Assembly (NCBI GenBank): GCA_965248335.1 | Contig: CBDFIY010000003.1 | Span: 1,426,001-1,490,000 of the forward strand | Reading direction: 5' to 3' | DNA from: CAKMZU01 sp965248335 | GTDB taxonomy: Bacteria; Pseudomonadota; Gammaproteobacteria; Pseudomonadales; DT-91 | Length of the DNA: 64,000 nucleotides | Part shown: in pieces, positions 27,469 through 36,466 of the stretch | Position numbering within the stretch: the first letter of the stretch is position 1 | How the letters are laid out: every line of letters begins with the position of its first letter | Notes under the pieces: model-generated | What the model was told of the DNA's origin: nothing | What the model saw: the letters and a program-made list of their open reading frames with translations, nothing else | Database searches by the model: none | Made by a program: the position numbers and the translations under genes

Positions 27469-29631
27469 TCAGTCACCCGAAGTCGCCGGTTTACGAGTCA
27501 GTGAAATAGAATTTATTTTACTGATTTTATGGCTAAACATTTGTTTAATATATTTTATCGATTTCAACACGGTTTCGATATTAAGACGAATGTCATCAAT
27601 GGAGATGAACTCGGCCTCTGGTAACAGCTCGCGGTATTTACGTTCATACATAGGCTTGATGGCTTGCCAGTTGGTATCAAGTATTTTTGAGGGGTCTTCG
27701 TGCGGATAAAGCAGCGCAGCTAAGTCTTCATCATCAACACCATTTTCGTGAATGTAGTCGATAATGGCATTCTCTACGGTATCAGAAAACTGATATTGGG
27801 TCTTGGCAAAACACCGTTTGATGTAGGCAACGAGCAAGGTGATGATGTCATCGCTTAGGCAGGGGCTTTTGGCGATTAAGATGGTTAATGAGATATTTTT
27901 GGATGCACCAATAACCAAGGCATAGCGTTTTAATGTGGTATTGGGGAAGAGTCCGTTGAGGAGAAACTTCAATTGATTTAATGCGGTATATGAGAATCGA
28001 TAACTCTTCGGCAGCGATATAATGGTTACCACGGATGAGCAGTTATTGAAAAAGGGGAGTTCGTTCATTATGTCGGGGTTTAGATTGTTGTCAGTGTATT
28101 CCTTGATCATCTGACGATAAACATCGGCATCCGTTGGTAGTAAACTGATGCCTTCAATAGCATTGGTCATTTCATTAAAGTGTGGCAGTGAAAGTGCACG
28201 TATTAATAGTTCATTCACATTGAGTTGGTCGCTGCCGAGGCTCTGATTGTTAGGTGCTGATGCCTGATGTTGGCTTCCACTGATAGAAAGCTCTGCGTAA
28301 GCAATGCCTGCCGGCCCTGCGAGGCTCATGAATAAATCATTGGCATCAAGTCGAATGGTGTCGGCAATATCAATGCCTGCTTGCTTAAAATAATCCTCAT
28401 CATAATCCGATGTGAGTGCCTGAGCTGTCAGTATGTTGAAAATTTGCTGTGATATGTATTCATTGGCATAACGTTCCATGCGGTTGACATCAATGTTGCT
28501 GCTGATATTGTCGGTGTTTTCTTCGGCGTAACGCATGATGTCGTTGGAGATGAGAAGCATGGTATTCCAGGGGCGTAATTTATCCATGAAATCATTGCCA
28601 TGCATACTATGTGGATTGTTGTATGAATAATCCCATTCCTCTGCAAGGTATTTACATAATAACCGCCCAGTATTAATGTAGAGTGCTTCAGAAATTTCTA
28701 ATCGTTCTCGGGATAGGTTAGGCAAAATACAAATACCAGCAGAAAATATGGGCTCGAAAACAAATGATTGGCGCTGACTTTTTGAGGGTTTGTTTTGGTT
28801 GGGTTGAAACGTTTTACTCATGTATGAATACTGTTGTGCCATGCCGAACTCAGAGGCCATGCCGCTGCCCGTGCCACCCCCTGCACTAAATATGTAGAAA
28901 AATAAACGCGATTGATTAGCTTTGATGCCACAGGAGTCAATGAGGTATGAGTGAAAATCTTTCCATCGATAATCACTAAACTGGTGTGTGTTTTTTTGTA
29001 AGATTATTTTTGCCAAATATTGCCCTAAAATAGGAGCATTTCCTGCACCACCTGCATGGATTTCTGCAAGATCCATAATTTGCATTTTTTTATAATGTTG
29101 TAAAAAGCGTTTTTTTTCTGTCGTTGTTGTATGCGCGATCCTGCCTCGGATATCTTTATCCAAATCGCCCAGCATCACGATGGGTTCGATCAAGAACAAG
29201 GGATTAAAAGTACTTGTTTCGTTTTCATCATTAAAAAATCGAGAAATAAAATTTGAATGAGACTTATCAAGCGCGGCGAGTTTTTCGTCGTCGTCGAGGA
29301 GGTAGAGTTGCCTTGCTTCATAAACCAGCTTCGCAACATTCAAGGCAATATTTGATCCGCACCGGCCAAACCCTACAAGGCAAACAGAGGGAAATTGCGG
29401 CAAGGGCTCATCGGAATCTTCGTCGATATTTGAAATAAGCTCACGAAAACTATCCAGCTGATCAAGAATGCGCTTTTGATCGGTATCGGTATAAAAGACA
29501 TTGGTATTTGTCTTCAGTGGCGCGGATAGATCGTGCATGTGCTGACTGGTTGTATAGAAGCGTTTATCACCCGCTGGGTTGAAGATGGGTATATGTGTGA
29601 GGGGGTCGATAGTGTCTTTTTCTTCGCTCAT
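27469..29631 (-). CDS. Divergent tubulin/FtsZ-like GTPase
   Basis: A 720-residue protein with tubulin/FtsZ GTP-binding signatures. VCLVGFGRCGSNIALNVAKL (about 83-102) matches the first glycine loop, IHAGGAGNAPILG (about 191-203) a second glycine-rich loop, and FSAGGGTGSGMASEFG (about 248-263) the tubulin signature GGGTGSG. FtsZ itself is about 380 residues, so this is a long, separate member. Two long FtsZ-like families linked to membrane remodelling have been described for bacteria; I cannot say whether this belongs to either. The DE-rich stretch near 70-76 and a long C-terminal half are without known motifs. The start is ATG 29631; it is divergent from the lipoprotein gene at 29996. It may polymerise and work with the exported neighbours, but that is inference from position only. 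Confidence 0.8.
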   Translation of the reverse strand: MSEEKDTIDPLTHIPIFNPAGDKRFYTTSQHMHDLSAPLKTNTNVFYTDTDQKRILDQLDSFRELISNIDEDSDEPLPQFPSVCLVGFGRCGSNIALNVAKLVYEARQLYLLDDDEKLAALDKSHSNFISRFFNDENETSTFNPLFLIEPIVMLGDLDKDIRGRIAHTTTTEKKRFLQHYKKMQIMDLAEIHAGGAGNAPILGQYLAKIILQKNTHQFSDYRWKDFHSYLIDSCGIKANQSRLFFYIFSAGGGTGSGMASEFGMAQQYSYMSKTFQPNQNKPSKSQRQSFVFEPIFSAGICILPNLSRERLEISEALYINTGRLLCKYLAEEWDYSYNNPHSMHGNDFMDKLRPWNTMLLISNDIMRYAEENTDNISSNIDVNRMERYANEYISQQIFNILTAQALTSDYDEDYFKQAGIDIADTIRLDANDLFMSLAGPAGIAYAELSISGSQHQASAPNNQSLGSDQLNVNELLIRALSLPHFNEMTNAIEGISLLPTDADVYRQMIKEYTDNNLNPDIMNELPFFNNCSSVVTIISLPKSYRFSYTALNQLKFLLNGLFPNTTLKRYALVIGASKNISLTILIAKSPCLSDDIITLLVAYIKRCFAKTQYQFSDTVENAIIDYIHENGVDDEDLAALLYPHEDPSKILDTNWQAIKPMYERKYRELLPEAEFISIDDIRLNIETVLKSIKYIKQMFSHKISKINSISLTRKPATSGD

Positions 29632-29995
29632 AAACGTTTAATCAGCTTGTTTATTTTATCAGGATACCAATGTAATGCAGGATGTATGGTTGTCTTTTTC
29701 TTCCCTAGTGTAGATTATATTTATTAATATACTTAAAATATTATGGATTAAGTAAAATATTATATTGTGTCATCGGTAAATGTATTACTGCTGTAATATG
29801 TTGGTAAATATATTTAATATGTAGGGTGATATTAGTTACATAACCTATTAATTTTAAAAGTAATAATTGAGTAGTAATTAAACTCTATAGCGCTGATGTT
29901 TTTATATTATAGGAGGCTGTTTGTTTTTACTTTCGTTACGTTGATCGAGAACTATACTGATTTAACAATTTTAATAAAATAGTTAAAGGGAAAAA
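29632..29995. other. AT-rich divergent intergenic region
   Basis: Very AT-rich spacer between the tubulin-like gene and the lipoprotein gene; it should contain both promoters. I see no reliable hairpin or small gene. AAAGGG precedes the ATG at 29996. Confidence 0.5.
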
Positions 29996-31240
29996 ATGAT
30001 TAGAACGTTATTGGTCTTCGTTATCGTCAGTGCTTTACAGATTTCAGGTTGCTCCAGCTTTAAAGTTGCTAACGCTAAGCTTATAAAGGCAGACGCTTAT
30101 AAGTCCGTGAAAGCCGATAATATTTCTCCAGCCGAAGCCATTTTTCAAGCGGAGAAGGCGTTAAAAGATGCAAAGGACGCAGGGTTAGATTTTTACTCGC
30201 CTTTACATATAGAAAAGGCTGAAAAACAGATTACTAAAGCACATTCTCTTTTGCGATTACGGTCAACGAAGCGGAGCCGTATTGCTGCTGCAACAGCGGC
30301 AGTAATAGCCGTAAAAGTTATTTCGGCAGCAAAAGATAATAAGAAAAAAGTGGCCTCGACACTTGTCAGCATACTTAATCAGAAAAAGGTTCTTGATGAG
30401 ATGAACGTGGCTGAAGGTTTAAAGCAACGTTATTTAGTCGGTATGAAGAAAATAAATGCGCTGATACGGCTTGTTGAGCGAGGGAAGTATGATCGTGTTG
30501 TTGAATTAGAGCGCCCGACATTGAGCTACCTGAATAAACTTGAGGCAAATATGTTGAAGGTATCTTCGCTGGCATCTGCGAAAGGTATGCTTATCAAGGC
30601 AAAATCACTGCGTGCTCAAAAATATGCATCAAAAACGTATAGTCATGCGGTTGCTAGCTATAAAGATGCGTTGGTCTTTATTGATGGCAACTACAAAGAT
30701 AGGGCGGCGGTGGCTCATGCCGCCAATCAAGTCTTTGCCTCAGCCTCTCATGCATTTTACGTCGCGATGGAGTCACAAAAAATTATTCATTCAGATGCGA
30801 TGAGCATTGAAACTTATATTTTAGCTATACAGAAACATTTATCACATATTAATGAAAATCTGGGGATTAGTAACTTACATAGCCATTCGTTTAAGCAGCA
30901 GGCAAAGCTGATTCATGATGCTATTGCCTTGAAGGAAGATAACAAATCTTTAAATTCAGATGCTGAAAAATCATTGCAGAAAAAGCGTGAATTTATTCTT
31001 TCTGGCAAAGAGGTCTTACCCGCTGAAAATGCCGTTTCCAGTTTGCCGGCAATGAAAAAAAGTAAAAGTGCAAGTATGGTGCCTGAAGTAGATGCTGCTA
31101 GTGCAGCAAGAAAAATAAATGATGTGAAGTCTGAAAAAGCAGTGGATGAATTGGCGTTGCCCTCTGCTGACGAAGGATTGAGCGTAGGAAATGTTGAGCT
31201 GTCTGAGAAGGTGACAGTTGTGAGTAAGCTGGTTGAATGA
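29996..31240 (+). CDS. Helical lipoprotein of unknown function
   Basis: A 414-residue predicted lipoprotein: MIRTLLVFVIVSALQISGCSS has a clear lipobox (ISGC). The mature protein is almost all helix, rich in A, K, S and E, with a segment EAIFQAEKALKDAKDAGLDFYSPLHIEKAEKQITKAHSLL that resembles the DUF4398-type helical repeat of Gram-negative lipoproteins. A similar unit returns near residues 195-240 (AKGMLIKAKSLRAQKYASKTYSHAVASYKDAL). The C-terminal 70 residues look disordered. Residue +2 is S, so outer-membrane anchoring is expected. It is divergent from the tubulin-like gene. Function unknown. Confidence 0.7.
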   Translation: MIRTLLVFVIVSALQISGCSSFKVANAKLIKADAYKSVKADNISPAEAIFQAEKALKDAKDAGLDFYSPLHIEKAEKQITKAHSLLRLRSTKRSRIAAATAAVIAVKVISAAKDNKKKVASTLVSILNQKKVLDEMNVAEGLKQRYLVGMKKINALIRLVERGKYDRVVELERPTLSYLNKLEANMLKVSSLASAKGMLIKAKSLRAQKYASKTYSHAVASYKDALVFIDGNYKDRAAVAHAANQVFASASHAFYVAMESQKIIHSDAMSIETYILAIQKHLSHINENLGISNLHSHSFKQQAKLIHDAIALKEDNKSLNSDAEKSLQKKREFILSGKEVLPAENAVSSLPAMKKSKSASMVPEVDAASAARKINDVKSEKAVDELALPSADEGLSVGNVELSEKVTVVSKLVE

Positions 31241-31297
31241 GTACACTGCTTACAAAAATAACCTTTTAAAAGTAGTTGATCGTGAGTACTTGTCTTA

Positions 31298-31427
31298 TAT
31301 ACCGATCACCCTTGAAGATGCAAGGGCGTTGGCCGCGCTCGCTCAACCCAGTCATTTACGGGCTGTAAGCTCATGGAGGTTCGCTCGCTTGCCGCCTTCT
31401 TGTATCTCCAATTCCGATGGGTGTATA
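31298..31427 (+). repeat. MITE-like palindromic repeat, copy 2
   Basis: Full copy from TATACCGATCACCCTTGAAG to CCGATGGGTGTATA, same orientation as copies 1, 5 and 6. The arms GTTGGCCGCGCTCGCT and GCTCGCTTGCCGCC can pair into a long imperfect hairpin. Confidence 0.85.
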
Positions 31428-31502
31428 TGAGACTAATAGTCTAACTATTTTCTATTAAATCTATCTGAAAATTAACTGTAATATTTTTTTTGGTAAATCG
31501 TT

Positions 31503-32798
31503 ATGTTGTTTTTTAAGTATAAAATGTTAACTGTAATTAATAGATGTTTTTTATTTGGTTTTTCATTCTTTTTTTCTCTGTGTTGTTTTTGCTCTCCCGT
31601 TAATAAGCCGCCGCTTTCTGCCACTAGTGTATTACTGGACAGTAAGGCTGTTGTAAAAAAAATGAATACTGCTTTAGATGACGTCAAATTATCATCAAAG
31701 GGCACATACACCATGATGGGCGTGACTGGGAAATACAGCACTGTGGATAGCCGTTTGTCATCCAATGAGGTGGGTTTTGTTGAAATTATAGATCGAAGTG
31801 ATCCTGTATCATCGTCGGTTGGGCGTTTTTCAATGCAAGCATCTCGCCATAAATCTTTCCCATCCGGTTTGCTTACGAAAAAATTTGGAACACGCCATTT
31901 ATCCGTTATTCGTATTCATGAAGGGGATATACGTGAAGATATTCAAAATATCAACAACGCCAATGCTATCTTCGTATTGCCATCTCAGCTTAATGGGGCG
32001 GAATACCCAAGTTATCACACGAAAGATATTGTTAAGGATGTTGTTCGTTATCGATCTGATAAAACCAGTGGCCCCCGAGGGCAGTTAGCCTGTGACCCTC
32101 GTGCTGCACAGTTTATTCTTGATAGCGCTGCAAGCACAAACAATATTCATGGTATCAATGCTGTGCGTGAGTTACTTAATGTAGAGGCACTTCAGGACGC
32201 TGGGTTCAAGCTTGTTAACGGTTATCTTTATGTTCCCCGCATTTCTGATCAAGGAGAGGAGGGACAAGAGCTGTTAAGTATTTTTCGTAGCCGCTTGCAT
32301 ACACTTAGTATGCTTTTGATGGAGGGGGTGCGCGCAAATGGTCTGCACCCTCGTAAGAATGCATGGGGCACAGCGCAGCATCGTGTCAACTTGATATATG
32401 CCTCTGCGGTACCTGTGGGTGTTTATCTTAATTCAGCAACGCGTTTTACAGAGAGTATTGCTCAGATGGTGTTGATAGCCCAATATTATGGTGCACTTGA
32501 AATTGCATTTCGACGTAACCTAGCAACAGAGCGTCCCACGAAAATATTTTTTATGACTTTAGGTGGTGGGGCATTTAATAATCGTTGGGAGCATATTATG
32601 CGAAGTATATCGGTGGCGGTTGAGCTATTCGCTGACGCACACGGCTTGACGACTGCCAAGCAGATAAAAGATCGCCTAGATATCCAGTTGTTAACGTGGA
32701 AAGGAAAACCTTCTGCGGCGGTCTTTGCAAGAAAAGAGCTAAAGAATCTGAATAAACTTGTAAAAATTATTCCAGCTGTTCATTTGATACGAAAGTGA
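31503..32798 (+). CDS. Exported protein of unknown function with a GGGAFNN motif
   Basis: A 431-residue protein with a hydrophobic N-terminal signal (INRCFLFGFSFFFSLCCFCSP). The body contains FVLPSQLNGAEYPSYH, GPRGQLACDPRAAQFIL and, late, IFFMTLGGGAFNNRWEHIMRSISVAVEL. The last block recalls the glycine-rich loop followed by a helix of macrodomain-like proteins, but I see no full set of macro motifs and would not assign that function. Two starts are possible (31503, 31524); neither has a good ribosome binding site. It follows the helical lipoprotein and a MITE copy, in the same direction, so a shared role with the tubulin-like locus is possible but unproven. Confidence 0.55.
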   Translation: MLFFKYKMLTVINRCFLFGFSFFFSLCCFCSPVNKPPLSATSVLLDSKAVVKKMNTALDDVKLSSKGTYTMMGVTGKYSTVDSRLSSNEVGFVEIIDRSDPVSSSVGRFSMQASRHKSFPSGLLTKKFGTRHLSVIRIHEGDIREDIQNINNANAIFVLPSQLNGAEYPSYHTKDIVKDVVRYRSDKTSGPRGQLACDPRAAQFILDSAASTNNIHGINAVRELLNVEALQDAGFKLVNGYLYVPRISDQGEEGQELLSIFRSRLHTLSMLLMEGVRANGLHPRKNAWGTAQHRVNLIYASAVPVGVYLNSATRFTESIAQMVLIAQYYGALEIAFRRNLATERPTKIFFMTLGGGAFNNRWEHIMRSISVAVELFADAHGLTTAKQIKDRLDIQLLTWKGKPSAAVFARKELKNLNKLVKIIPAVHLIRK

Positions 32799-32846
32799 TT
32801 ACATAGCACAGTGGCATTACACTGAAAAATATAAAGTTTAATAAGT

Positions 32847-32899
32847 AAAAAAGGTGATAGTGTGGCAGCATTTAGAACTGCTCACTATTCCACCTTTTT
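32847..32899. terminator. Bidirectional terminator
   Basis: Long interrupted hairpin AAAAAAGGTG-ATAGTG ... CACTAT-CCACCTTTTT between two converging genes. It carries an A-run on the left and a T-run on the right, so it can serve both strands. Confidence 0.75.
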
Positions 32900-32920
32900 A
32901 CGTTGTGTAAATGATTAGCT

Positions 32921-33514
32921 TTAGAGTAAAACTGAAGCGTAAGGGCTGCTGTAATCAGCATTTTCTATTTTTTGTCGCTCTTTCACTGATTCCCACATTA
33001 ATGCTTTATAAGAATTCGCATTAAAGCCTTCTTCCTTCAGTATATCTAGTATTTTGGATATATCTTGAGACTGGTGATAGCCTAGCCCTATTCGAATCGT
33101 ATCCAGATTCTCTTTACCGAGTTTCTCAGTTAGATACTCGCCTGTCCTCTTTTCAAGCTTCCTCCAGCGATTGCTCATGACGCATTGGTAAATGGCAATG
33201 GGTCCAGTAATTGGCAGTAAAATAAAAGATAGAAGACCTGTGCCCCTCGCATCTCCTCGTTTACTCCATTTTTCGGTTCTTGCCTTTAAATGGTAAAAAA
33301 CAATTTTGGAAACATCATCTTTTTTATAGGCTTCTAAAGTTTCATTGTTTACGGCCGCATACTTTTGTTCATTTGAAAATGGCTCGAAGCATCTTTCACC
33401 ATGATCGATGAACGTTAAGCTATCGAGACCTTCTTTTTTTGCAGAATAAGACATATTTGACAATAAAATAATATTTAAAAATATACAAAAAAATAGAAAT
33501 GTATAATGTTTCAT
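32921..33514 (-). CDS. Hypothetical exported or membrane-anchored protein
   Basis: A 197-residue protein starting MKHYTFLFFCIFLNIILLSNMSYSAKK, a signal peptide with a likely cut after SYSA. A second hydrophobic stretch with GLLSFILLPITGPIAIYQC at about 95-115 could be a membrane segment. The C-terminal half is charged and helical (EYLTEKLGKENLDTIRIGLGYHQSQDISKILDILKEEGF). I recognise no family. It converges on the exported protein at 31503 with a shared terminator. Confidence 0.55.
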   Translation of the reverse strand: MKHYTFLFFCIFLNIILLSNMSYSAKKEGLDSLTFIDHGERCFEPFSNEQKYAAVNNETLEAYKKDDVSKIVFYHLKARTEKWSKRGDARGTGLLSFILLPITGPIAIYQCVMSNRWRKLEKRTGEYLTEKLGKENLDTIRIGLGYHQSQDISKILDILKEEGFNANSYKALMWESVKERQKIENADYSSPYASVLL

Positions 33515-33717
33515 CGTGATCCTATAATTATTGATTAAATCTCATAGGTTTGACATATATAAGCCTTTTAGTTCTAAGATTAACGAAATATAACATTACT
33601 CAAAAAGCCAATAGCGGCGTATAGGAAAATCTTTCATCAACAGTATTTCAAGGTCTGGATTAGTAGCGGGTTAGGGCGGATTTTAAGGTGAATATTAATA
33701 TGCAATGCTGATTTTAG

Positions 33718-34220
33718 CGTTCGTGGATTAATCAGGCAAACGTGTGAATATGTATAAATAGAAATATTAGGCGGTATGATCAACAAAGATCATGTACATC
33801 TTGTTCTTTCGTCAGCAGAGGTGATGGATGGTAATAGATTAAACTGTTCCAGGAATTTCTACATTTAAAGTAAAAGTATTGGGGCTGAGTTTCTGAGCGA
33901 AGGATGATTTCTTGTGGAGGTTGGAGAATTAACTAAAGAGATGACATAGCGATATCTGGAGCATCAATTCAAACGAAAACCTGATGATAATTTTGCTGCT
34001 GAATGAGAGCGTTTACTCCGCTTTAGCCGAAAATATAGACTTTCAGACCGCAGTTTGATACCCATCGGAATTGGAGATACAAGAAGGCGGCAAGCGAGCT
34101 CACCCCAATGAACTTACAGACAGTAAGTGATTGGGGTGAGCGAGCGCGGGCAACGCTCTTGCACATTCAAGGGTGATCGGTATAACCCGCCGTCCTTAGG
34201 CGGTGGTTGTTAAGTACTCT
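33718..34220 (+). mobile_element. Decayed IS200-like remnant carrying a MITE
   Basis: From GTTCGTGGATTAATCAGGCA to the end hairpin CCGCCGTCCTTAGGCGG and GTTGTTAAGT this matches the second half of the IS200-like element at 44881-45388, but with internal deletions (about 20 bp after GATCATGTACATCTT) and stop codons. A MITE copy interrupts it between the GACTTTCAGACC hairpin and the terminal hairpin. No open frame remains. Confidence 0.85.
34057..34184 (-). repeat. MITE-like palindromic repeat, copy 3 (inside the IS200 remnant)
   Basis: Reverse orientation to copy 2: GATACCCATCGGAATTGG at the left, GGGTGATCGGTATA at the right. The intact IS200 copy at 45.3 kb has CAGTTTTTAACCC at the same point, so this repeat was inserted there as a unit, at or near a TA. 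This shows the repeat is, or was, mobile. Confidence 0.88.
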
Positions 34221-34264
34221 TGTTTTTAAATCTAAATGAAGATAAATTTGAAGAATGTAAGTTG

Positions 34265-35590
34265 TTAAAGAACAACTACAGCTGGGAGCTTTATTGACAG
34301 AGTTAAACCACCTGATAATTTGTTCTCGGCTTTAAGGCTACCCGATAATTGCTCAATACTTTTTTTGGATATACTCATGCCTAAACCGAAACCAGCACTG
34401 CTTCCATTTTTTTGGAATGGCGTAAAGAGTTTATTTAACTGTTCAGCAGTTAGCCCTTTACCTTCATCTTCGATGATAATAATTAGATTATTTTTTTCCG
34501 AGTAAGCCTGCAATCTGATAGGAGATTTACTGCCACTATGTATACAGGAATTACGCAATAGGTTCATTAAGGCGGTTGAAAGCAGTGAGGTATCCGTCAA
34601 GGCTCTTATGTTTTCTGGGCAGTGAATATCGATCTCTATGTCAGGGAATTCAAATTGACAGTCTTTTTTACACTGTTTGAGTAATGTTGTTAAGTTAAAG
34701 ATTTCTTGGTGTGGGGGTTGTTCGGATATACGTGATAAATGCAAAATGCTTTCAATTAATGCCGACATGTTGTCGCATTCATTATTTAACCGTTGTAATA
34801 ACGTTATCTCATTTGGGTATTTGACATCTAATAAAGCAGAAGCAGCTACTATTCTCGCTAGTGGCGCGCGTAATTCATGTGAGACATCATGTAATAATTT
34901 TTGTTTATCATTAATTAGGGTGGTTAAGTTTTCTTGCATGGTATTGATGTCTCTGGCTAAACTACCAATTTCATCATGACGTTGTAATAATTTTTCGTTT
35001 TTTTGGTAATAAAAATTTTGATCCGAAAAGGCACGACTGCATGCCCCTAGAGTATTTAAAGGCTGGGTAATGAATCGTGTTAAAAAGTAACTGACTAAGC
35101 TTGAGAAAAATAAAATTAGTAAAAGTCTGAATACTAGTAAAGTATGTAAGCTATCACGTAACATTAGCTTAGCTCGATTTACAGGCAGTTCTATAAAGTA
35201 TTGTTGCCCATTTTCTGAAGTGTAAGGATAGCGCTCAAAAATAGGCAGATGTATATTTTTTTTTGCTACAGATTTTGTCTTATTCTTTTCGTTAACGAAA
35301 CGATAATTAAAGCTATTTAATAGGATGTCGCCTTGTACATTGACGATTCGGAAATTTCTTTTTAACTGTTTCTTCCAGCGTCTCTGGGTGAATACTTTAT
35401 TGTCCCCGCTTTGCAGGTACGGTATAAATAAATCACCTATATGGCTAGTAATTTCTTTTCGATGGTTTTTATTTTCACGGTCTTTCGTGTTTTGTAAAGT
35501 GAAATACGTAGCACTAGACAGTACTAAAATATTAGCTATCCAAAAAGATAAAAATATTTTCCAGAATAAACTGCTTTTATTCAGGGTCAT
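34265..35590 (-). CDS. Sensor histidine kinase, CpxA-like
   Basis: A 441-residue inner-membrane kinase. TM1 is at about 9-31 and TM2 at about 149-172, with a 115-residue periplasmic sensor between them. A HAMP segment (FITQPLNTLGACSRAF), the HisKA box LLHDVSHELRAPLARI with phospho-acceptor H238, and an ATPase domain with the N box (LLRNSCIHSG), DEGKGL and GFGLGMSISKKSIEQLSG follow. The architecture and the linked regulator and CpxP-like protein make it a CpxA-type envelope-stress sensor. The gene overlaps the regulator gene by 14 bp, so the two are made together. Confidence 0.9.
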   Translation of the reverse strand: MTLNKSSLFWKIFLSFWIANILVLSSATYFTLQNTKDRENKNHRKEITSHIGDLFIPYLQSGDNKVFTQRRWKKQLKRNFRIVNVQGDILLNSFNYRFVNEKNKTKSVAKKNIHLPIFERYPYTSENGQQYFIELPVNRAKLMLRDSLHTLLVFRLLLILFFSSLVSYFLTRFITQPLNTLGACSRAFSDQNFYYQKNEKLLQRHDEIGSLARDINTMQENLTTLINDKQKLLHDVSHELRAPLARIVAASALLDVKYPNEITLLQRLNNECDNMSALIESILHLSRISEQPPHQEIFNLTTLLKQCKKDCQFEFPDIEIDIHCPENIRALTDTSLLSTALMNLLRNSCIHSGSKSPIRLQAYSEKNNLIIIIEDEGKGLTAEQLNKLFTPFQKNGSSAGFGLGMSISKKSIEQLSGSLKAENKLSGGLTLSIKLPAVVVL

Positions 35591-36323
35591 TAGTAAACAG
35601 GTATCCTTGACCTCTCAATGTTTTTATAGCAGAACTCCCCCGCTGTAATATTTCGATCTTTTTACGAATACGACTCACATGTACGTCAATACTTCTATCA
35701 TAGGCACTAAGATTTCGATGTAGGACATTTCGGCTTAAGTCATCTTTACTAACAACCGTACCAGCGGATTCCATCAAATGCTGTAATATACTGAACTCAA
35801 CACTGGTTAACTTCAGCACATTACCCTTTATTTTGGCTTCTCTTGTGGATGTGTTGACCTCAATACCCCCTAAAATTATCTTGGTTTTTTGCCTAGGAGG
35901 TAATATAGAATTCATGGTGCCAAGTGCCTGTCTTGAATTACGGCGTAAAATAACATTAATTCTGGCTAGTAACTCTCTTGGATTACAAGGCTTGGCAAGA
36001 TAATCATCTGCCCCCATTTCTAACCCCAATATTTTATCAATATCATCACCGCGCCCCGTTACCATAATCACAGGAGTTTGAATGTGTCGGCGTAACTGTT
36101 GTAGTACATCTAGTCCGTTGACTTTAGGCATCATAATATCTAAAACAATCACTTGATACTGCGATTCATCAGTAATGTTTGTTAATGCTTGTTCACCATC
36201 AATGTAGCAATCTACATTAAATCCATGCAGCTGAAGATATTCAGACAGCATACTGCTTAAGACTCTGTCGTCGTCAACAAGGGCTATAGAGAGATCGCTG
36301 GCAGGTGTGGGGTTTATTTTCAT
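35577..36323 (-). CDS. OmpR/PhoB-family response regulator, CpxR-like
   Basis: A 248-residue regulator. The receiver domain has the acidic pocket VDDD (17-19), phospho-acceptor D62 in VIVLDIMMPKVNG, T89 in VTGRGDD and K111 in LAKPCNP. The C-terminal winged helix (about 150-245) has EVNTSTREAKIKG, LTSVEFSILQHLMESAGTVVSKDDLS and SIDVHVSRIRKKIE with RGQGYLF at the end. It probably activates the divergent gene at 36467 and its own operon: GTAAA-N5-GTAAA, the known CpxR box, lies in the shared upstream region. Confidence 0.92.
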   Translation of the reverse strand: MKINPTPASDLSIALVDDDRVLSSMLSEYLQLHGFNVDCYIDGEQALTNITDESQYQVIVLDIMMPKVNGLDVLQQLRRHIQTPVIMVTGRGDDIDKILGLEMGADDYLAKPCNPRELLARINVILRRNSRQALGTMNSILPPRQKTKIILGGIEVNTSTREAKIKGNVLKLTSVEFSILQHLMESAGTVVSKDDLSRNVLHRNLSAYDRSIDVHVSRIRKKIEILQRGSSAIKTLRGQGYLFTNDPE

Positions 36324-36362
36324 GTTGTTAGTTTAAGCTTTTCTTGAATTCACTCAAGTGTC

Positions 36363-36397
36363 TTTACGAAAATTTACATTTCAATACCTAACTTTAC
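36363..36397 (-). promoter_or_regulatory. CpxR-type boxes in the divergent promoter
   Basis: On the minus strand 36377-36363 reads GTAAATTTTCGTAAA, an exact GTAAA-N5-GTAAA CpxR box. A third GTAAA half-site (36397-36393) lies 20 bp further, so all three sit on one helix face. The boxes lie 40-75 bp from the regulator start and 70-105 bp from the CpxP-like start. Confidence 0.8.
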
Positions 36398-36466
36398 ATA
36401 ATTGTTTGCGATACTGAATTCATGCATTCAAATGATGCTAGATATAAAAAACAAAGAGAGAAGATT

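Noticed and set aside
22700..27504. Open frames across array 2 with repeated VHGRTGRLE-like peptides
   Set aside because: Same cause: the 60-bp unit is divisible by three, so frames stay open through many repeats.
31503..32798. Assigning the exported protein as an ADP-ribose macrodomain protein
   Set aside because: Only one glycine-rich loop resembles the family; other motifs are missing.
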